Positions 48,486-59,905 of a DNA stretch of 64,000 nucleotides are shown piece by piece (the first letter of the stretch is position 1; each line of letters begins with the position of its first letter). A program made the translations under genes and the position numbers. The stretch is from Dermanyssus gallinae (lineage: Eukaryota; Arthropoda; Arachnida; Mesostigmata; Dermanyssidae): NCBI GenBank assembly GCA_003439945.1, contig QVRM01002098.1:186001-250000 (forward strand). The letters run 5' to 3'. The notes beneath the pieces are model-generated. The model was not told the origin of the DNA and ran no database searches. It saw nothing but the letters and a program-made list of their open reading frames with translations.

Positions 48486-49785
48486 TACCAATGACTGCAC
48501 GAACGGTGACAATATAAACAAAACGACTTTTACAATGCCCGCAAACAACAACAAATAGCCATAAACAGGTTGTAATTGTTTCATTGTACTACTTACTATA
48601 AATGTGAGGGCAGGAGTATATTCGAATCTGTTCGCCACGCACATCTACCTAATTGGCAACGACACTAACACATATTGGTTGGTGTTTTTGGTATTGGTGC
48701 TGTTGTTTTATTTTAGTTCCTAAACAGATAGTCAGGTTTAATTACCTTACTATCTACCTCCAATAATTCGTGTTGTCGTTTCTACTCTAGCCCTAAGCCC
48801 AGCTTTTCAGGTTTAATTATTTAGTTATCTAACTCTACCCATTCAGTTAGTTTTATGTAGTTATTAATGTGGTCATTATTGCTGTTGACATTTTTTGCAA
48901 TTTTTTGTAGCTACCGTACTTACATTACATTACCACTTTGGATACTGCATTTCCTAGGCCTGTTTCTATGACTTCGTATTAGTCTAGAAAGTTAGCAGGC
49001 TATTTTGAACGTACGTACGAAACCTCCAAACAATGTGACACAACGCCCGTTGGAGATTTTGAGATCTTAGTTCAAGCATTACAGGCGGGACATATATTGT
49101 TCATAAATTTGATGACGATTTGAAACGTTCGATGGGCTGCCACAGACCTCGTACAAATTCTTTGCTGTTCTGTAGCTTGTTTTTCTTTGTCTGTCCACCC
49201 ACCCCATCTCCCCACCCTTCTTCGATGTGTACTTTTCTCACTGACACTCAGGGCCTAAAGAAAGCCCTACCCTAGTTCGCTTCTGAAGCTTAACTCAGAA
49301 GTGGTATGCATGTAGACATGCGTGTCCAGAGCTAACGACTCCGACGCAAGTCCTTGCCCTTCTTGTGCCAGTCCGGACTTTGTGCGCCCCACGACGTACG
49401 CCCCATCACCTTCCTCCAGACCTCACTCATGTTCCCGTCTGCAGCCTCCTCTGCAGACTGACTAGTACTAATATTGGCAGTTTTTCGGGTATCAGTGGGT
49501 AGTGAAGCCTGCTCACCTCATTCCTCCCCCTATATCTCCCTCCCTCCCTCCCGATTATACTAGTATCGTGGCTTGGATTGGAAGCCTTACCCCCCCCCCC
49601 CCCCTACTCTGGTCAGCCAAACTTGCTTGAACATCCGGTCCAATCCAATTGACACATTAGTGCTGTCAGTCAGCGCAATGCCCACAACTCGTAGGCACCG
49701 ACCGGGCAAGAGCTCTAAAGCGGAACGTTTGCATTTGCAGCAGTACACAAGTGAGAAATTTTGACCCTTTCCGTGTGGTGGCGAG
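44682..49785 (+). other. Intron 8
   Basis: Starts with (CAA)n at 44690-44720. Contains (TA)n at 45507-45532, 47417-47437 and 48448-48483, a direct duplication of CTATACGTACCATTGTA near 45691-45733, the minisatellite at 48089-48211 and a C-run near 49590. No gene is seen. Confidence 0.6.
48089..48211. repeat. Minisatellite, three 41-bp units
   Basis: Three head-to-tail units start at 48089, 48130 and 48171, each beginning AGTTTCCCTGTATTTATAGA and ending in CACA-rich sequence. Units 2 and 3 are nearly identical. Unit 1 has CCTAAACCC where the others have CATAAACAC. Confidence 0.95.
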
Positions 49786-50040
49786 GGAACGGGGTCGTCT
49801 GTGTCCAGCAGCAACAACAACAGCAGCAGCAGCAACAACGACAACAACAACAGCAGCAGCGCCAGCGGCGTGAACAGCAGCAAGAACAACAACAACAACA
49901 GCAACAGCAGCAGCAGCAATACCACGGCCAGAACCTTCACAGACAGTACCAAGTCTGGCAGCACGTCCTCTTCCACCTCTTGCTCTTCCTCTTTCTCCTC
50001 CTCGAACACCACCATTGGCGAGCTGTGTAGCTCCCTGCTC
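49786..50040 (+). CDS. Exon 9: poly-Ser/Asn tail segment
   Basis: After acceptor GTGGCGAG|GGA, with a T/C-rich stretch upstream, the phase-0 frame reads GTGSSVSSSNNN, long Ser/Asn runs, then TARTFTDSTKSGSTSSSTSC and NTTIGELCSSLL. It reaches a strong donor, CTC|GTAAGT, on a complete codon. Length is 85 codons. The neighbouring frame is polyglutamine but stops at about 50030, before the donor. If the donor is not used, this frame would end 17 codons later at a TGA. It is probably disordered. Assignment to Shab rests on phase only. Confidence 0.5.
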
Positions 50041-51542
50041 GTAAGTACAACGAAGCAACGAGCATCACCCACCACCCACCCGCAGGCATGATGGTGTGCA
50101 CGTTTCATTCGTGCGACTGCTACTGCTGCTACTACTACTACAAGTACAAGTACTTCTACGCCCACCTGTTTTCCATTTGCTCTGCTCGTGCCCCTTCCCA
50201 TGTGGCTGAACAAACGCATCATCAATCACACCAGCGTCCAAGATAGCTGCTGATCCAACTGCGCCGCAAGCCTTTCGGCTTCCCTCGAGCAGGGCCCCTG
50301 GTCTGTGTATTATGGGTCGGGTGGGCGGTGTGCGGTGGGCTAATCCTTCGCCATCGACTATGGGGCCTGGGGGCTGAGGGTCGACGCCCCTGCTGCCCCG
50401 GCCCCGCTGGTCGAACGAACCCCATCACCATTGCTGCCTGCCTCTACTGCCGTGGGGAAGAGAGGGGGTGGGGGCGGAGGCTTTTACGGTAGGACAAGAA
50501 AGACAGGCGGGAGAGACAGGCAGAAAGAGTCGGAGAGACAGTAAAAGAAACGGATGGATTCATGAATCGTTCCTCATCCAGCAGCGTTCTTGCGAGTAAC
50601 GAATGTTCGTCGAAATTGAGGCAGGCGGTCGTCGTACTGCATCGATCTCGTCGGCGTCGTCGTCATCTATCCAAGCGTCGACCAAGCGTCTCCATTCCCT
50701 GTGCACCGCCACCAGTCACCGAGCTCTTGTTCACGTTCACGGAACGCCTGTACTGCACATCGCGCCGCACACACTCATGTAACGCACGTAGCAGTAACCA
50801 CCACCACCACCACAACAACAACATCATCATCAACAAATATCACCGATCACTAATCGTTCACGATTCGACGGCGTCGGCACATAAAAACACCTGCATTTGT
50901 GTGCTCACCTCACTTGCTCACTACTCTCGTGCACTGCACTATGCTTGATAAATCGTTCTTCGAGCTCTAATAGCGACGTCTATTATCATCAATGTCATCA
51001 TCATTGTTTCGCTTAATTAATGTTGTTACTATTACAACGCTGTTCGTGTTGCCGTTACGGTTTGTTCTATACGTTGTTGTTGCTGTATTTGTTGGTATTG
51101 TTGTTGTTGTTGTTGTTGTCGTTGTTTGTGTTGCTGTTACTCTGGCAATGCGTCGTTGTTTCCCTACCCGTTACGTACCTACAGACATTTTTTAGACAAA
51201 CTTTTTTGGTTATAGAAAGCGGGCTTTCGATGTGGACTCATGACAATCCACACATCAGATCAATCGTCCGCGATCACCTTCAAACTAGAAGTTGTTTCTA
51301 CACAGTCATCACAAGCTGCCTACAGCTACGTTTTTCTAAAAAAAAAACGCCTCTAGGGCCTGTTCCGCTTGTATGCGGAATGCGTATATATATATATATA
51401 TATATATATATGCATTCTGTTCAGAAGTATATATTGTTAAACTTGCCCTCAGTGAAGGGCGAAATGTGTGTCGATGCAATTATATGTATACAAAAGAACT
51501 GTGATTGTAGGTAATACATTTTAGTATATATGGTACATTTTA

Positions 51543-51543
<1 letters not shown>

Positions 51544-51595
<52 letters not shown>
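51544..51595. repeat. (TA)n microsatellite
   Basis: A pure TA tract of about 26 units, preceded by two copies of GTACATTTTAGTATATAT. Confidence 0.95.
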
Positions 51596-51597
<2 letters not shown>

Positions 51598-52755
51598 ATG
51601 AGATTATATATCTTATATCAATGTTGTAAAACCGCGTTACAATTTATTAATTATTTTTTTAGTACTGTTGCTAACAAGTGCAGAAGTACTTGGTGTAATA
51701 TACGATTGTGAGACAATGCCTAACCATGCTGATAACTGAATCATATGCACATAGATTGAACAATAAACGTTTTCTGCCCGTTGACGTTATTTTAGTTTAT
51801 GTTGGCTTGTTTTCATTTTGTTGCGCTCTTAGTCACCTTGCTTTAATTTGATGTTTGAAAGTGCTTTGGTTACGCTTATTTTGCCTGTGTCTCTATAAAT
51901 CAAACAGTTAAATAATAGGTGTGTAAGCACTGCTTATTACTCAGTTACAAAAAAAAAACGTATTTGAACCTCGCGGCCTATCGTGTAAAATTATATTCAA
52001 ACTTTTACATCACTAACAGTACGTATTATGTTTGCATTGAGTTTGCTGTATGTGTAGTATATCATTATATGTATGTGCAGCCTATAATGTTATATGGTAT
52101 ATAAAACGCACCGATAACCTATACGTATGGCTTCATGTGTCATAGTGATATATAAGATCACCTCGTTCATCGTGCGAACATGTAACACATCAGTTACTTT
52201 GACGCCAAAACCGTGGCACAAAAACACTTCGGAAAGGAAAACCGTTGCGTCGTTGCTTGGCTTACTATGCAGAAAATGAAGTGTTTACAATATAACAATA
52301 TATTTTTTTTATATAACAATAAATAAATTAAGAAGATAGGAGAAAAGAATCAAATCGAAATCGCACATATACGTACAATGATGACAACAGCAGCATCACT
52401 AAGCAGCAAAAAACCTCGTAGATACAAACAAGGAGATGCGTCCGGCAATAGAGACTGTGATTCGGTTTATACAGAGAACATCATACAGAGCTCGCAGTTA
52501 ATGTTACGCCTGTGTGGTAGGCAGTCGACATTTCTTGAAGAGGTGTTGCAACATCTGCAATGATAGTAAGCAAAAACGCCGCTTTTGTAGACGCGTCATT
52601 CTAACTGCTCACAGCCCAAGTTCGACTTGGACTTACCGCGCTCCGCCATTGTTGTTTGTGTTGCGTTTCGTGTTGTTGTTGTTCGTTGCTGCTGTTGTTA
52701 TTGATGATGCCTACTTCAACAACAAAATACTCACATATAAAATTACATCTTTCAG

Positions 52756-52897
52756 TCATTTGTTAGGTAGAGACACCCCGACGTACTTAGGCACCCCGTC
52801 GATACCGGTGGACAGGGGGAGCGGCGGGGGGGGGGGGGGAACGAGGTTGATCGAGGGCGATTTATTCAGCGGGGCGGACCCCAGCGACTCGACATGA
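52756..52897 (+). other. Possible alternative terminal exon with G-run
   Basis: After a fair acceptor (ACATCTTTCAG) one frame reads HLLGRDTPTYLGTPSIPVDR. It passes through a Gly run encoded by 14 consecutive G, and ends TRLIEGDLFSGADPSDST before TGA. It looks more protein-like than its surroundings, but its start phase does not match exon 9. Slippage in the G-run would change the frame into the neighbouring frame that starts MMAPSVEQLHVSYS at 52894. No poly(A) signal is obvious nearby. Confidence 0.25.
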
Positions 52898-53295
52898 TGG
52901 CGCCATCGGTCGAACAACTCCACGTTTCGTACTCAGTAATCGTAGCAGTCGTCGCAGTCGTGGTGATGGTGGTGGCGGTCGTGGTACATGTTGTTCTGCG
53001 CCAGCTATCTTGTCCTGCGACGAGCCAAAAAAAAGATGGCCCCGATTTTCCTATGAGTTCTTCAGATTACGGTGGGCGGCCTAGTCGCCGGCCGAGACGA
53101 TGGCATTTTGGCGCCGATCCGCCTGGCAAGGCAGGGCCGAAGAGCGGGGGCAGTTTTCTTTCCCGATATTTGTTCATTATCATTACCGGCTGTTACCGGT
53201 GCCTACGCCACGGCCGTGGCTTTGGGGCAGATCGCTCAGTGATCGAGAACTAAACTGTCAAGAAGCAAGGAGACTACCCGACACATTTATGTATG

Positions 53296-53328
<33 letters not shown>

Positions 53329-55526
53329 CAAGTAGGTAAGGCAACGAAAGCTTTCCGAGTGACGAAGGGCCGCGGGGTGAAAGCAATACATTCTGACTTT
53401 CGAGCTCGGGGTTGCCAAGTTTCTCCAGTCGACCTGCTAGGGGAGCTTGAACGTGTTCAGGAAGAAGCATTTTAAATATACTCGATTATTTAAAATTGGA
53501 GCGAACATGGCTGTACTAAGATGATCCCTCCTTCTCCGTAATCTACGCAGATCATACCGCTTTACATGTATCCGATTAGGGTGGTGATATTTTCGGGTCT
53601 TCTACAAGAACAGGCCTATCTCTTCTCCGTTGTGTACTATTATTTTCGTTGTTGTGTGTTGCTGTTGTTGTTACTATATCACTATTGTATGCAATCAGTT
53701 TTTGTTAGCAGACATGCCAGGTTATGCGAAACTTTGAGCTTGAACGTGAAAAAACCTGCCTAAAACGCATCAAGTTCAATGCAGTTAAGCTATCGGCTAA
53801 AACTAAGCTAAGCTTCAAACCACTCCAGTGCGGCGACAAGCCAGCGCGCTATCAAATATCGGGTCCTGCCAGGACAACGCCGATTTCGACAATCGGGGCT
53901 TTATTCCGCGGCTGATGAACACAAGTGTGGCCTCGACCACCGGTCAAACGCTTTTCTCGTCACGCTTTTTGTACTGATGGCTCCTCGCACTAAAACTTGG
54001 CACAATTTCCTATTCTGCACAAATATCTTACATACAATGCAAGAAGCGTCTTGCTGCTGTTGTTGTTGTGCTGGTTGTGGTTGTTGCTGCTGCTGCTGTT
54101 GCTGCTACATGCACGACCCGGCACTCGGCTCAGTCGGGCTTAAAAGTTAGGCTGCTTTCGCCAGATATAAAGATGTAAACGACCAGATGGTTATTATCAC
54201 GCTATTATCCAGAGCTGCCATTGCACGTCGCTCATTGGCTATGACAGATAGATAGATGTACGAGTTTCGATCATACAGACTTATCACACACAGTACTACG
54301 ACGACGAGGTTCGTGTCTGCGGCTGTCCGGCCTCACAATAAGCGATTTTAACTTCAGTGAACAATTTTGATTTGCCGTGTTAATCTTCGGTGACGCAACA
54401 GAGCAAGCGCAGTAGTGTTAATGTCGTCGTTAAGTGCACCCAGTCAGCTATTCGATCGAATTAGTAGACAGGCCTAAATCGTAAGAGTCAAGCAGGGGGC
54501 GTAGAGGACTCTAGCAGCCTATTGCTGCTGCTGCTGCTGCGGTGGCTGGTACTGCTGCTAATGACAACTGCCGCTTCAATGACAAGACAATGGCGCATAG
54601 ACTAAATGGCTGAATACATGATAATAACGACGGCTTGAGGCGTCCGTACACGGAAATGACTTCATCGCGTTGACATCTAGATGTCGTTTTTTCTTTTCTT
54701 CTCTCTTTTTCTCTGTCTTTTCCCCTTTTACTGGCTCTCTGTCGTCCGATGTCATTGGCATTTGGATCGCATATCATCGTCGTCGTCGTCGCTTTCGTGC
54801 ATGCACCAATACGTGGAACCCCCTCCCTCTCCCCCTCCCCAAATCTCTCTCTATCTCTCTCGCTCTCGCTAACCACTCTAACTCTTTCTGTCCATTGATC
54901 TTTACCTGCGATTCTCTCGCCCACTGTATATGTATTGTACCTTGTTCTCCTTGCTCCGTTCTCCTGACTTTCGGTCGGTCTATATTTGTCTCTACTCTTC
55001 TATCATATATCATATTGTACGTGATGCGTCGCTGATGGTAACGCCCTATGTACGCACCTATGTGCGTACGGCGGTGTTCGGCGCCTTTGCATTCCCGCTA
55101 CCTCCCCTACTACGAACCTCACCACCACCAACAATAATAAAAATAATGATAATAATAACAATAATCATACTCATAATAATCTCAATCACAAAAACGCTCT
55201 CGGCGGTGGCTACCCTTGACCTGGCCTGGGCCGGGGCTGGACCAAACACCTCCATCTCCACCACGGATGTGTGGCCTTTTTGTTTCTTTATGCGCCTCCT
55301 TGACGTTCGCGGCTGATGCTGGATGCTGAACGCTGGTCGTCGTCGTCATCGTCGATACGATACCTGCGCTCGTCATCGGTTTGGCGCTGGCCGAACGCTG
55401 CCTGTCGGTTCTGTTCATCTTCCTGGACGGATATGGTTGCGCCTGCCACGCCAGGAGGGGGGGGCGATGACATCGAGCTCGCGGTACTTGCTGGGACCGA
55501 GTCAGTGTGGAGAGCGGCGGTAGCAG

Positions 55527-56412
55527 CTACCGAACGGCTGCCAGTGGCAGTGTTCAACTAGCGGGAGGCGCGAACGACCGCCAGCCGGGCTCGCGTTCCA
55601 CACCGACCCCGACACCGTCATCTCGACGGACGACCAATGGTCAACCACTGTTGCCGACATCGACGCACGAAGTGGTGCCTTCGCCGCCGGCGCCACCGCC
55701 GCCGTTACCACCACTACCCCAACTCCAGGCCCAGACTCAGCCCCAGCAACATCGTCAGCACCAGCCGTACCAACACTATCTACTGCAACAACAACACCCA
55801 CAGCAGCAGCAGCAGCTGCAGCAGAAGCAGCCCCTACAACAACAGCAGCAGAAACAACCCCTACACAACAACAAACAACCCTACAACAACAACAACAGAA
55901 ACAACCCCTACAACAACAACAACAGAAACAGCCCCTACAACAACAACCAGAACCGCCGCAGCAGTTGTCATGTGCTGCCCTGCTGCAGCGAAGACGGCGC
56001 CGGCTAAAAGGTGCTGCTGACCGGGACGATGACTTGGACAAAAGTAAAGACAAGGACATCGATGACGTCAGGGACGACGATGTCTCGGCTGCCGCTGGAG
56101 ATGCTGACGACGAGACGACGATTATGATGATGATGGTAGGTGATGAACAGTCGTTCGGTCTGGGGCGTCCCCCCACGTTGGGAGCTAGCGTTGCTGGTGG
56201 TGGGGTAACTGGTGGCGGTGTTCCCCCTACAACTACAACGACGACGACGACAATGACGGGCTTAAGCGCCGCCGCGGAGGGCGGCCGTAGCCCCGCGGAC
56301 GCGCCGCCGGGCGCTGCCACTACAACTGGTGCCCCCACTGGGCCGGCTGCGGCCCTAAGGACACACGACCCACTCTCGCCGACCATATGCAAACCACCAA
56401 AGTTCCTCAAAG
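55527..56412 (+). CDS. Exon 10: large low-complexity exon, product not recognised
   Basis: The frame is open from a TAG at 55521. Acceptor GTAGCAG|CTA gives phase 0. It begins LPNGCQWQCSTSGRRERPPA and AGLAFHTDPDTVISTDDQWS, and passes through Thr/Pro, Ala and Gln runs. An acidic segment, DRDDDLDKSKDKDIDDVRDD, and Gly/Thr-rich sequence follow, ending DPLSPTICKPPKFLKG. The donor AAAG|GTCAGT leaves one base, which fits the next exon. Two other frames are open across parts of it but stop at about 56007-56018. The acceptor lacks a good pyrimidine tract, so the 5' edge is uncertain. The Gln/Thr/Asn ambiguity comes from CAA repeats. Confidence 0.55.
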
Positions 56413-56495
56413 GTCAGTACAATCCTCTCAAGGAGGTGGGCCGCCGAGAAAATAGGTCTACTAATGTGTGTTTACAATAGGTGTTTATGTATGCA

Positions 56496-56500
<5 letters not shown>

Positions 56501-56569
<69 letters not shown>
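56501..56569. repeat. (TA)n microsatellite
   Basis: A pure TA tract of about 34 units, the longest in the window. Its right end forms the outer edge of the palindrome that follows. Confidence 0.95.
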
Positions 56570-56573
<4 letters not shown>

Positions 56574-56784
56574 CTAGTGCGCGCAAACATTGCTGCCCTG
56601 TCGCCATGTTCTGCAACAATGCTAACCGTCCAGCAGCTGGACCATGGTAGGTTTGCGTGAAAAGAGTCTCCGTTGATTGACATCGGGTCGAACCCCTCAA
56701 GCCCGAACAGTCTGCTGGCTGACACATTATCGGCAAAAATGTACCGTCTATTGACATTGCCACCGACCTGTCCATCATCTAGCA

Positions 56785-56820
<36 letters not shown>

Positions 56821-57040
56821 TGCTAGATGATGGACAGGTCGGTGGCAATGTCAATAGACGGTACATTTTTGCCGATAATGTGTCAGCCAGCAGACTGTTC
56901 GGGCTTGAGGGGTTCGACCCGATGTCAATCAACGGAGACTCTTTTCACGCAAACCTACCATGGTCCAGCTGCTGGACGGTTAGCATTGTTGCAGAACATG
57001 GCGACAGGGCAGCAATGTTTGCGCGCACTAGACACATATA
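56565..57040. repeat. Perfect 476-bp palindrome in an intron
   Basis: The left arm, from TATATGTGTCTAGTGCGCGC, and the right arm, to GCGCGCACTAGACACATATA, are perfect reverse complements as far as I can read. The centre is at 56802.5, in a short (TA)n core (about 56787-56818). About 216 bases of unique sequence per arm are identical, so plus and minus strands give the same translated frame over the arms. The palindrome lies wholly in the 765-bp intron between exons 10 and 11. Confidence 0.95.
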
Positions 57041-57177
57041 CACCAGTGTATAATCGACAAAGCCCGATAGAGACGTGTAGGAGAGGAATCATGAGCAGGC
57101 TTTGTCTTGACCACTTAGTTTGTAGTTGTGGATAGACACATATTTATATGTTCGTATTATACGGTTCACGAGTGCAG

Positions 57178-57339
57178 GCGTTCGAACGAAGGCGCGTTTC
57201 GACGCGCTGGATGCATCCCGAGCGCTTCAGACGGGCTCCGCGGACTCATTGTTACCGCCGCACATGATCGGCTCTCCAGCGCATCACGCAAATGCCGCTA
57301 ACCGTCGACGAAACGCGTCTAAATCAAAGTTTGCCAAAC
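57178..57339 (+). CDS. Exon 11 of the 3' exon series
   Basis: Acceptor CGAGTGCAG|GC and donor AAAC|GTAAGT. Two bases complete the Gly codon left by exon 10. The 53 codons then read VRTKARFDALDASRALQTGS, ADSLLPPHMIGSPAHHANAA, NRRRNASKSKFAK. One base remains. The other two frames stop inside the exon, so phase selects this frame uniquely. No known domain. Confidence 0.7.
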
Positions 57340-58851
57340 GTAAGTCACCCTATGCTTGCATCTGCCCATTGCCTTTCGTTATTAGAAACAACAACAACAA
57401 CAACAACAACAACAAAAAGGACAACAACAAACCCTTGCTACATTACTTCAACCAAAAGTAGTAGTATGACGAAGACACATAGACGTATCCTTAAAAAAAC
57501 CGTTCGCGCATTAACGACACGGCTGGTGGGTTCATTTATTTACGTACGGCTTTACTGAAGCACCCTTAATTATTCGTGGTCGTCGTCGAATACGGTACTG
57601 GCGGTTGCTCGTCTATTCATCGGAGCTCGTATGGCAGAACCTGGCACACGATAAACGTATAAAACATAAAAACTATACATATTCCTCTCGGTATTAAGGC
57701 ATGCACCTTGTCTTCGTGCATTGATCTCATTGTGTTTCTGTTGATACCGCAAATGTCAAGGCGCTTTCTATTTGAATTTAGTCCGAAAAAATCAAAGTAT
57801 TGGTGAAATTAGCTCTATTTACATCACTGCAATACTCTTGCGGTATCTTGGAAAATGCAATACAATCTGTTTGAAGCGTTTGTGCTCACACCACCACCAA
57901 CACATCATTGTATCCGTTGGGAACCGTTGCAGTCCGTCGAAGTGCTGCTACTATTACTATATTCTTATGCCCGAACGTGTGCTAGCCTTCACAGAGTACA
58001 GTGTACATAGAGTTCCCTATATGCATCTCGGTGTTTGTCAAGTTCATCTATCTACTGGTGTTCAATCTGCTCTGGCAGCCCACGTCGCTTACAAAAGGCG
58101 CATAGCTTTTTCACAGCGCTTTTAAAGGGAAGCGTCTGCGTTAGCGGCCGCACGATTTCGAGGGCGCTCGCCAATTCAAGAGTCGACACTTCATCTTCTA
58201 CAACAACCATCTCGAAATCTGTTTCGTTCTTGGCATTGACCCAAAAAGCTTCTCAACAAATTTATAAATCGGCTAAGAAATCGGCAGTAGCGAGCTAGCT
58301 CACGTAAGAAAATCTTACATATATACTCGCTGACATATGAGAACAATATTAACGCAATTCATTCGCTAAAATAAAGGCCACGCGTGAGCCTAATAAAGCT
58401 GCCATTTGGAAATCAAGTGTTTTCAAGGTTTTCCAGACAATTGTCGAGACGTTTACATTTATCGCATTTTAACCAAATCGATGTATAATTAATTAGAGGA
58501 GTGCGGCATGCGGCAATACTTTTTAGCCGTGAGCTTCTAACTCTTCGCGAGCGAGTTAAGTTTGGTTCAATTTCACGTCTTTTGCTGCCTGCCTCTGTCA
58601 GACAAATAAGACAGCTTATAAGAGCAATCATCATTATCATCAGATTGTTTTACTTGACATGCTCTTTTACCGTCAATCTGCCACAATTTAAATAGGTGAT
58701 CTATCGGCTCTTTTGTGCATATATGTTACCCACCTTGACAGTTCTCCGACAGCCCCTCTTTGGACAGCAGCTGCGTGCTTTGCGGTATGCTCTAAACGTT
58801 CGATTGGTGTTGTTGATTTTTTTGCGTCTGTGCGTATATTTTCGACCGCAG
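57340..58851 (+). other. Intron 11
   Basis: Contains an AAC/CAA run at about 57386-57430. No gene is supported; frames of 60-117 residues at 57772-58298 have no recognisable content. It ends with TATTTTCGACCGCAG. Confidence 0.6.
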
Positions 58852-59063
58852 TGGTGAATATTTTCACGCCCCACCAACACAAGTCTCCGAAAACCAGCCG
58901 TGGAGAGTACCTAGATCTGGGCCAGCCGAGTCCGCCGCCTGCGCGGCCAAAGAAATCCATCCTTAAGACGCCGCAACAGCATACGAGTGGACCGTCGGTA
59001 GGCTCGGCGAGCGGTACCGGTTCGGGGACGCGAAACTCTACAGTCATCACCCTGCGGCACGAG
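58852..59063 (+). CDS. Exon 12 of the 3' exon series
   Basis: The first two bases complete a Leu codon with the base left by exon 11. The peptide is LVNIFTPHQHKSPKTSRGEY, LDLGQPSPPPARPKKSILKT and PQQHTSGPSVGSASGTGSGT, then RNSTVITLRHE. It is Pro/Ser-rich with a basic KKSILKTP segment. The exon ends on a full codon at the strong donor GAG|GTAAGA. This is among the most gene-like segments of the series. I do not recognise the family. Confidence 0.75.
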
Positions 59064-59393
59064 GTAAGAATCCGCAGTGATGAATCATATACACACACAC
59101 ACTATATTGCATTGCATAGGCGCACACAACTCCATACAAACCCCAAACAATGTCTGCCATAAAATTGCGCCCATTTCGTGATTGATTAATTCGGGACGTC
59201 CGTTGAGATAAGGACTCAAGTTAAATACATTAAATATATATTTATCAGATCCTCCTTAGAACTCTTGTGGTGAACGCTGCCGCCTATGCGACGCCGTGCA
59301 TTTTTAGGGCAGACCTCTGTGAATATCGACTCTCTGACATCCGAACATATGTTTCTTACAAAACACCTCTCACCCACACATATGTGCCTGGCC

Positions 59394-59437
<44 letters not shown>

Positions 59438-59558
59438 CCACGGGACGAGCGGCCCCAATGCTCTAGAATACTATGAGTGGCAGGTACATTAGGTTGGGTT
59501 GAGGCTACTATACAGTGTGAAGATGAAGATTTTGCACATACAAGTGCTAAGGAGTTAA

Positions 59559-59605
<47 letters not shown>

Positions 59606-59617
59606 TTCTGCGAGAAG

Positions 59618-59905
59618 ACGGCGTGCGATACAACGACGGAGGAGGAATCGGAGTGCGAAGAGCGCCAGCGACTTATCGGAGGTACTACCGACGTCGATAC
59701 CAGTGAAGCCGAAATGTCGCATTCATCAGCGGCCGCTGCACCATCTGCGGCCACCCTGCAACAGCAGCAACAGCAACAAAAACAACAATCGTCAAGCGGT
59801 ACAAAGAAGAACAGCACCTTGACAGAAACCGACAAGTCTAGCGTCCAACCGTCGAGCGTGACATCATCAGGCCATAACAGACCGTCCATGCAACAACAGC
59901 AGCAG
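59618..59905 (+). CDS. Exon 13 of the 3' exon series
   Basis: Phase 0 at both ends. The acceptor follows a T-run that directly adjoins a (TA)n tract (59562-59597). AG at 59613-59614 or at 59616-59617 can be used, differing by one Lys. The peptide is TACDTTTEEESECEERQRLI, GGTTDVDTSEAEMSHSSAAA, a poly-Gln stretch, and GTKKNSTLTETDKSSVQPSS. It ends in Gln codons at donor CAG|GTACGG. Acidic and Gln-rich, probably disordered. Confidence 0.7.

Larger units (their letters stand above)
50041..55526 (+). other. Intron 9 or intergenic region
   Basis: Contains CG-rich low-complexity sequence to about 50900 and (TTG)n runs near 51070-51130, 52670 and 54050-54110. (TA)n tracts lie at 51384-51411, 51544-51595 and 53301-53327. 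A 14-G run lies at 52826-52839, and CT-rich blocks at 54680-54890. If exons 10-15 are a separate gene, its start and the end of Shab must both lie here, but I find neither a convincing ATG exon nor a clear terminal exon. Confidence 0.5.

Noticed and set aside
49761..50030. Polyglutamine frame overlapping exon 9
   Set aside because: It stops before the strong donor at 50041, and its start follows no suitable acceptor. The Ser/Asn frame reaches the donor in phase.
55502..56410. 302-codon minus-strand open frame
   Set aside because: It is the complement of exon 10, made of Val, Cys and Ser homopeptides from CAA/ACG repeats. The plus-strand frame has phase-consistent splice partners.
56413..56435. 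Second donor (GGAG|GTGGGC) for exon 10
   Set aside because: It is 23 bases downstream and would put exon 11 in a frame with stops.
56673..57053. 126-codon frame on plus and an identical one on minus (56414-56932)
   Set aside because: Both come from the perfect palindrome and lie in an intron; identical translations on the two strands reflect the symmetry.
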